Below, in pieces: positions 60,408 to 64,000 of a stretch of 64,000 nt of DNA (its first letter is position 1; each line of letters opens with the position of its first letter). Origin of the DNA: Ferdinandcohnia sp036965045 (lineage in GTDB: Bacteria; Bacillota; Bacilli; Bacillales; Bacillaceae_L). The stretch lies in NCBI RefSeq assembly GCF_036965045.1, contig NZ_JBALOV010000035.1, positions 248,001 through 312,000 of the forward strand. The letters run 5' to 3'. The position numbers were made by a program, and so were the translations under genes. The notes beneath the pieces were generated by a model that saw nothing but the letters and a program-made list of their open reading frames with translations, ran no database searches and had not been told where the DNA came from.

Positions 60408-61193
60408 ATGGGACAAAAAGAGTGGTATTTGGAATATGAGATTGCAAAAAATCGCCCTGGACTTCTTGGGGATATTTCTTCATTATTAGGAATGCTATCC
60501 ATTAATATTGTTACAATAAATGGTGTCGATGATCGTAGAAGGGGTATGCTTTTATTAAGTGATAGTAATGAGCAAATTGAAAGACTTGAATCAATTTTAC
60601 ATACAATGGATACGATAAATGTTACAAAGCTTAGAGAACCAAAGCTTCGAGATAAGCTTGCGGTAAGACATGGGCGATATATTCAGCGCGATGCAGATGA
60701 TAAAAAAACATTTCGGTTTACTCGTGATGAGTTAGGTCTTCTTGTTGATTTCATGGCTGAGCTTTTTAAGCAGGAGGGCCATAAGCTTATTGGGATTCGT
60801 GGCATGCCAAGGGTGGGTAAGACCGAATCAGTTGTTGCTGCGAGTGTATGTGCGCATAAAAAATGGTTATTTGTATCCTCCACTTTATTAAAGCAAACAA
60901 TGAGAAATGAGTTAATTCATGATGAATACAATGTTGATAATCTTTTCATCATAGATGGCATTGTTTCAACAAGGCGGGCAACTGAAAAGCATTTACAGTT
61001 AGTTAGAGAAATCATGAGACTTCCTGCCGTTAAATTAGTGGAGCATCCTGATATGTTTGTACGTCATACTGAATATACATTGAAGGATTTTGATTACATT
61101 ATTGAACTGCGAAATAATCCTGAAGAAGAAATTACATATGATATGGAATACCAACAGTTTTCAAGTTCTGACTTTTCTGGTTTCGAATTTTAA
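60408..61193 (+). CDS. ymfK: DUF3388 protein YmfK (ACT-like plus P-loop-like)
   Basis: 261 residues. An N-terminal ACT-like region (YEIAKNRPGLLGDISSLLGM, residues 10-75) precedes a domain with a P-loop-like GMPRVGKTES near residue 132 and a FIIDG strand near residue 185. The C-terminus is acidic and Phe/Ser-rich. This fits the DUF3388 family, which has no established function. A ligand-sensing NTPase is an inference from the two halves. The ATG is preceded by GAGGGG; a strong dyad lies upstream. Confidence 0.85.
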   Translation: MGQKEWYLEYEIAKNRPGLLGDISSLLGMLSINIVTINGVDDRRRGMLLLSDSNEQIERLESILHTMDTINVTKLREPKLRDKLAVRHGRYIQRDADDKKTFRFTRDELGLLVDFMAELFKQEGHKLIGIRGMPRVGKTESVVAASVCAHKKWLFVSSTLLKQTMRNELIHDEYNVDNLFIIDGIVSTRRATEKHLQLVREIMRLPAVKLVEHPDMFVRHTEYTLKDFDYIIELRNNPEEEITYDMEYQQFSSSDFSGFEF

Positions 61194-61246
61194 TTTTTTT
61201 GTAAAGATTAAAGTAAAACCTTTACTAAAAAACATAAAAATGCTAG

Positions 61247-61252
61247 TATAAT
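61247..61252 (+). promoter_or_regulatory. -10 element before ymfM
   Basis: TATAAT (61247-61252) preceded by GCTAG; the best -35 is TACTAA (61223-61228) at 18 nt or TTTACT at 20 nt, both weak. It lies 48 bp before the ymfM start. Confidence 0.4.
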
Positions 61253-61300
61253 GAACGCAAATACACCAATAGATATCTCGAGAATTGGTAGGTGAAAAAA

Positions 61301-62209
61301 ATGACTGAATTAGGTTCTCGACTAAAGGAAGCGAGAGAACAAAAAGATTTAAGCTTGGATGATTTACAGCAAATTACGAAAATCCAAAAAAGGTATTTAG
61401 TTGGGATTGAAGAGGGTAATTATTCTGTAATGCCTGGTAAATTCTACGTCCGTGCATTTATTAAACAATATGCTGAAGCAGTGGGACTAAATCCTGAAGA
61501 AATATTTGAGGAATTTAAATCGGAAATTCCAGGTACATATAATGAGGACATTCCCGAACAAATTTCTAGAGTACAATCGAGAAGACAAATTTCTACGACA
61601 AGTTCGAAAATTATAGATAAAGTACCAATCATAATATTGGTTCTTTTCCTTCTCGGTGGTGCAATGACAATTTATTGGTTTGTATCCAATAAAGATGTTG
61701 CCAAGGAACCGGACACACAAGAAGAGACTCAGCAAACACAATATGAAGAATCGGATGATCCACCTCCTGTTCAAGCTGAACAAAAAGAGGAACCAAATGA
61801 AGAGGAACAAGTGGCTGGAGAAACGGATGATGCCCCTGCTGAAGAAGAGGAACCAGTGGAAGAGACTCCTACTCAGGAGCTAGTCGAAGTGGAAAAAGGT
61901 ACGAGTACCGCAACCTATGAGTTGAAAAACACGGATTCCTTTAAGGTCAAACTTACCGCTAAAGCTGGCGGGCAGGCATGGGTTGCTGTAACAAATAGAC
62001 AAAATGAAAGATTTGTTTGGAAAAACATTGCTGATGGTCAATCAGAAGAAGTGGACTTGACTAACCAATCTGAAATTAATTTTAATATTGGAAGGTCTTC
62101 AGATCTTGCCATTGAAATAAACGGCGAACCATTTCAATATCCTTTCAACACTGGAGAGGTTGTTCAACAGATTTTCACAATAAAGTACACTCCAGGAACC
62201 GAGGAATAA
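61301..62209 (+). CDS. rodZ: RodZ-like cell-shape protein (YmfM)
   Basis: 302 residues: an N-terminal helix-turn-helix (ELGSRLKEAREQKDLSLDDL to about residue 75), a membrane helix at residues 108-128, an acidic Pro/Glu/Gln linker (about 130-190), and a C-terminal beta domain (DUF4115 type). RodZ ties MreB to the membrane and shapes the cell. The ATG at 61301 lies 6 nt after GGTAGGTGA. A GTG at 61292 falls inside that site. In Bacillus the gene is ymfM. Confidence 0.92.
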   Translation: MTELGSRLKEAREQKDLSLDDLQQITKIQKRYLVGIEEGNYSVMPGKFYVRAFIKQYAEAVGLNPEEIFEEFKSEIPGTYNEDIPEQISRVQSRRQISTTSSKIIDKVPIIILVLFLLGGAMTIYWFVSNKDVAKEPDTQEETQQTQYEESDDPPPVQAEQKEEPNEEEQVAGETDDAPAEEEEPVEETPTQELVEVEKGTSTATYELKNTDSFKVKLTAKAGGQAWVAVTNRQNERFVWKNIADGQSEEVDLTNQSEINFNIGRSSDLAIEINGEPFQYPFNTGEVVQQIFTIKYTPGTEE

Positions 62210-62210
62210 C

Positions 62211-62239
62211 AAAAAAGTCATCATTATGATGGCTTTTTG
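62211..62239 (+). terminator. Rho-independent terminator after ymfM
   Basis: AAAAAGTCATCAT and ATGATGGCTTTTT form a long stem with one G-U, ending in TTTTTG. The A and T runs would also let it work on the reverse strand. Confidence 0.85.
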
Positions 62240-62299
62240 TTTCGTATAAGTGGTATTATCACTATTATAGATATTTTAGTACATGTTGGAGGTATGATT

Positions 62300-62878
62300 G
62301 TGAATTTACCAAATAAGATTACAGTGGCAAGGATTTGCTTAATTCCACTATTTTTAATTATTATGTTTGTTCCGTTTGGATGGGGCGATGTATCGATTGG
62401 CTCTATGTCCATTCCTGTTGCCCATTTAGTCGGAGCGATTATTTTTATTGTGGCTTCTTGTACAGATTGGATTGATGGTCATTTGGCAAGAAAGCATAAT
62501 TTAGTAACAAACCTTGGGAAGTTTTTAGACCCTCTTGCAGACAAGCTGCTTGTATCCGCAGCATTGGTTAGTTTAGTCGAATTCGGCTTGGCACCTGCAT
62601 GGATGGTTATTATTATCATAAGCAGGGAGTTTGCCGTCACTGGCTTACGTCTGCTGTTGGCGGAAAGTGGAGAGGTTGCAGCAGCAAAAATGCTTGGGAA
62701 AATTAAAATGTGGGCTCAAGTAGTGGCCGTTTCTGCATTATTATTACATAACTGGCCGTTTGAATATCTTTCAATCCCATTTGATATGATTGCACTTTGG
62801 ATTGCTGTCATTTTTACGGTTGTTTCTGGTTGGGATTATTTTGCGAAAAATAAAGGGGTTTTTGCAAACTCCAAATAG
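62300..62878 (+). CDS. pgsA: CDP-diacylglycerol-glycerol-3-phosphate 3-phosphatidyltransferase
   Basis: 192 residues with about five membrane helices and the complete CDP-alcohol phosphatidyltransferase motif in DWIDGHLARKHNLVTNLGKF followed by LDPLAD. It makes phosphatidylglycerol phosphate from CDP-diacylglycerol, the product of CdsA above. I prefer the GTG at 62300, 7 nt after GGAGG (62288-62292), over the ATG at 62294, which is only 1 nt away. Confidence 0.94.
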   Translation: MNLPNKITVARICLIPLFLIIMFVPFGWGDVSIGSMSIPVAHLVGAIIFIVASCTDWIDGHLARKHNLVTNLGKFLDPLADKLLVSAALVSLVEFGLAPAWMVIIIISREFAVTGLRLLLAESGEVAAAKMLGKIKMWAQVVAVSALLLHNWPFEYLSIPFDMIALWIAVIFTVVSGWDYFAKNKGVFANSK

Positions 62879-62894
62879 GATGGTGGGTTCTTAA

Positions 62895-64000
62895 ATGAAT
62901 GCTGAAATAATTGCCGTAGGCTCTGAACTCCTTTTGGGTCAAATCGCAAATACAAATGCACAATTTTTATCTAAACGGCTTGCTGAGCTTGGAATCAATG
63001 TTTACTTTCATACAGTTGTTGGTGATAATTCCGATCGCTTAGAAGATGTGATTAAAATCTCACAATCTCGTTCGAGTTTAATCATTTTTACTGGTGGATT
63101 GGGTCCAACAAAGGATGATTTAACGAAAGAGACGATTTCAAGGATAGTAGGAAAACAGCTTGTATTTGACGAAACGGCCTTACGTAGTATTGAAGACTTC
63201 TTTAAGAAAACCAATCGCCATATGACTGAAAATAATAAAAAGCAGGCTCTTGTCATAGAGGGATCTGAAATCCTGCCCAACGATCATGGGATGGCACCAG
63301 GAATGGGACTAGAGTTTGATGGAATCACTTATATGCTTTTTCCAGGTCCGCCTAAAGAGCTTAATCCAATGTTTCTATCATACGGTGCCCCCTTCTTATT
63401 AAAATCGCTAGGTGTCGTTGAACGAATTGAATCAAGAGTATTGCGTTTCTTTGGAATTGGGGAATCACAGCTTGAAACCGAGATTGAAGATTTAATTGAT
63501 AAACAAACAAACCCAACGATTGCCCCATTAGCAGGTGATGGTGAGGTTACACTACGCTTAACAGCAAAACATAGCTCACTCGAAGTTGCAAATAAGCTAT
63601 TAGATGAAACTGAGGCACAAATCCTAAAGAGAGTAGGCCAGTTCTTATATGGCTATAACTCGACTTCATTAGTCAATGAACTTATGAATAAGTTAAAAGC
63701 AGCTAAGTTAACGATAGCAAGTGCTGAAAGTTTAACAGGAGGCTTGTTCGCCGAGGAATTAACAAATCTTTCTGGCTCATCAGCAGTTGTGAAGGGTGGA
63801 GTGGTTTGTTATACCAATGAAGTGAAGGAACAAGTCTTACATGTAAGGAAAGAAACCCTTGATACGGAGGGGGCTGTAAGTAGTTCAACAGCCGAACAGC
63901 TTGCTGAGAATGTGAGGAAGCTCTTAAAGTCTGATATCGGGATAAGTTTTACTGGTGTAGCGGGACCAAGTGAATCGGAAGGAAAACCGGTAGGTACGGT
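62895..64000 (+). CDS. cinA: CinA-like protein (competence/damage-inducible), 5' part
   Basis: About 368 residues before the window ends; Bacillus CinA is a little over 410, so the last part is missing. The N-terminal MoCF/COG1058 domain has FTGGLGPTKDD near residue 71. The C-terminal nicotinamide-nucleotide amidase domain has AESLTGG and FTGVAGPSES. CinA is tied to competence in naturally transformable Gram-positives and cleans up damaged pyridine nucleotides. TGGTGGG precedes the ATG; it lies 16 bp after pgsA. Confidence 0.95.
   Translation, partial: MNAEIIAVGSELLLGQIANTNAQFLSKRLAELGINVYFHTVVGDNSDRLEDVIKISQSRSSLIIFTGGLGPTKDDLTKETISRIVGKQLVFDETALRSIEDFFKKTNRHMTENNKKQALVIEGSEILPNDHGMAPGMGLEFDGITYMLFPGPPKELNPMFLSYGAPFLLKSLGVVERIESRVLRFFGIGESQLETEIEDLIDKQTNPTIAPLAGDGEVTLRLTAKHSSLEVANKLLDETEAQILKRVGQFLYGYNSTSLVNELMNKLKAAKLTIASAESLTGGLFAEELTNLSGSSAVVKGGVVCYTNEVKEQVLHVRKETLDTEGAVSSSTAEQLAENVRKLLKSDIGISFTGVAGPSESEGKPVGT

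Noticed and set aside
1..64000. CRISPR array, tRNA/rRNA genes, prophage, insertion sequence or defence island
   Set aside because: No short regularly spaced repeats, cloverleaf genes, transposase or phage-like genes are seen; gene order is almost wholly the conserved Bacillus arrangement.

Overview
This window is conserved core chromosome of a low-GC, motile, endospore-forming Bacillaceae bacterium (Bacillus sensu lato). The evidence is gene order nearly matching the Bacillus subtilis fla/che to cinA arc, Bacillus-type Shine-Dalgarno sequences with frequent TTG/GTG starts, sporulation genes (dpaAB, spoIIIE) and Gram-positive PolC. Every protein gene is on the + strand. I see no tRNA, rRNA, CRISPR array, insertion sequence, prophage or defence island.

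Layout. (1) 1-14.8 kb: end of the fla/che operon: fliO (tail), fliPQR, flhB, flhA, flhF, flhG, cheB, cheA, cheW, cheC, cheD, sigD, then a FapA-family (DUF342) gene, a small uncharacterised gene and a DUF6115/SwrB-like membrane protein. Together these build the flagellar export gate, place flagella, run chemotaxis and switch on late flagellar genes. (2) 14.97-24.4 kb: rpsB, tsf, pyrH, frr (translation and UMP kinase), then envelope genes uppS, cdsA, dxr, rasP, and proS. (3) 24.5-28.8 kb: polC. (4) 29.2-36.7 kb: the nusA-infB operon (rimP, nusA, rnpM, rplGA, infB, ylxP, rbfA), truB, ribF and rpsO. (5) 36.9-41.8 kb: pnp, ylxY, mlpA, ymxH. (6) 42.1-47.05 kb: dpaA, dpaB, asd, dapG, dapA, which make diaminopimelate/lysine precursors and spore dipicolinate. 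(7) 47.2-50.6 kb: tepA, ylzJ, spoIIIE. (8) 50.8-56.4 kb: a GntR regulator and a nucleoside ABC transporter (nupNOPQ-like). (9) 56.6-64 kb: ymfF, ymfH, ymfI, ymfJ, ymfK, rodZ-like ymfM, pgsA and the start of cinA, which runs off the window.

The unusual material lies between genes. A ~120-bp repeat occurs three times (after dxr, polC and pnp), always in the direction of transcription, and base-pair changes between copies preserve predicted stems. A second, modular palindromic repeat lies before uppS, cdsA and spoIIIE. There are structured leaders before rpsB, rimP-nusA, rpsO and dpaA, and good dyad (operator-like) sites before the GntR gene, nupO and ymfK. I found no undescribed multi-gene system. 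The best candidates for new biology are the repeat family, the fapA/small-gene/DUF6115 cassette and ymfK with its upstream dyad.
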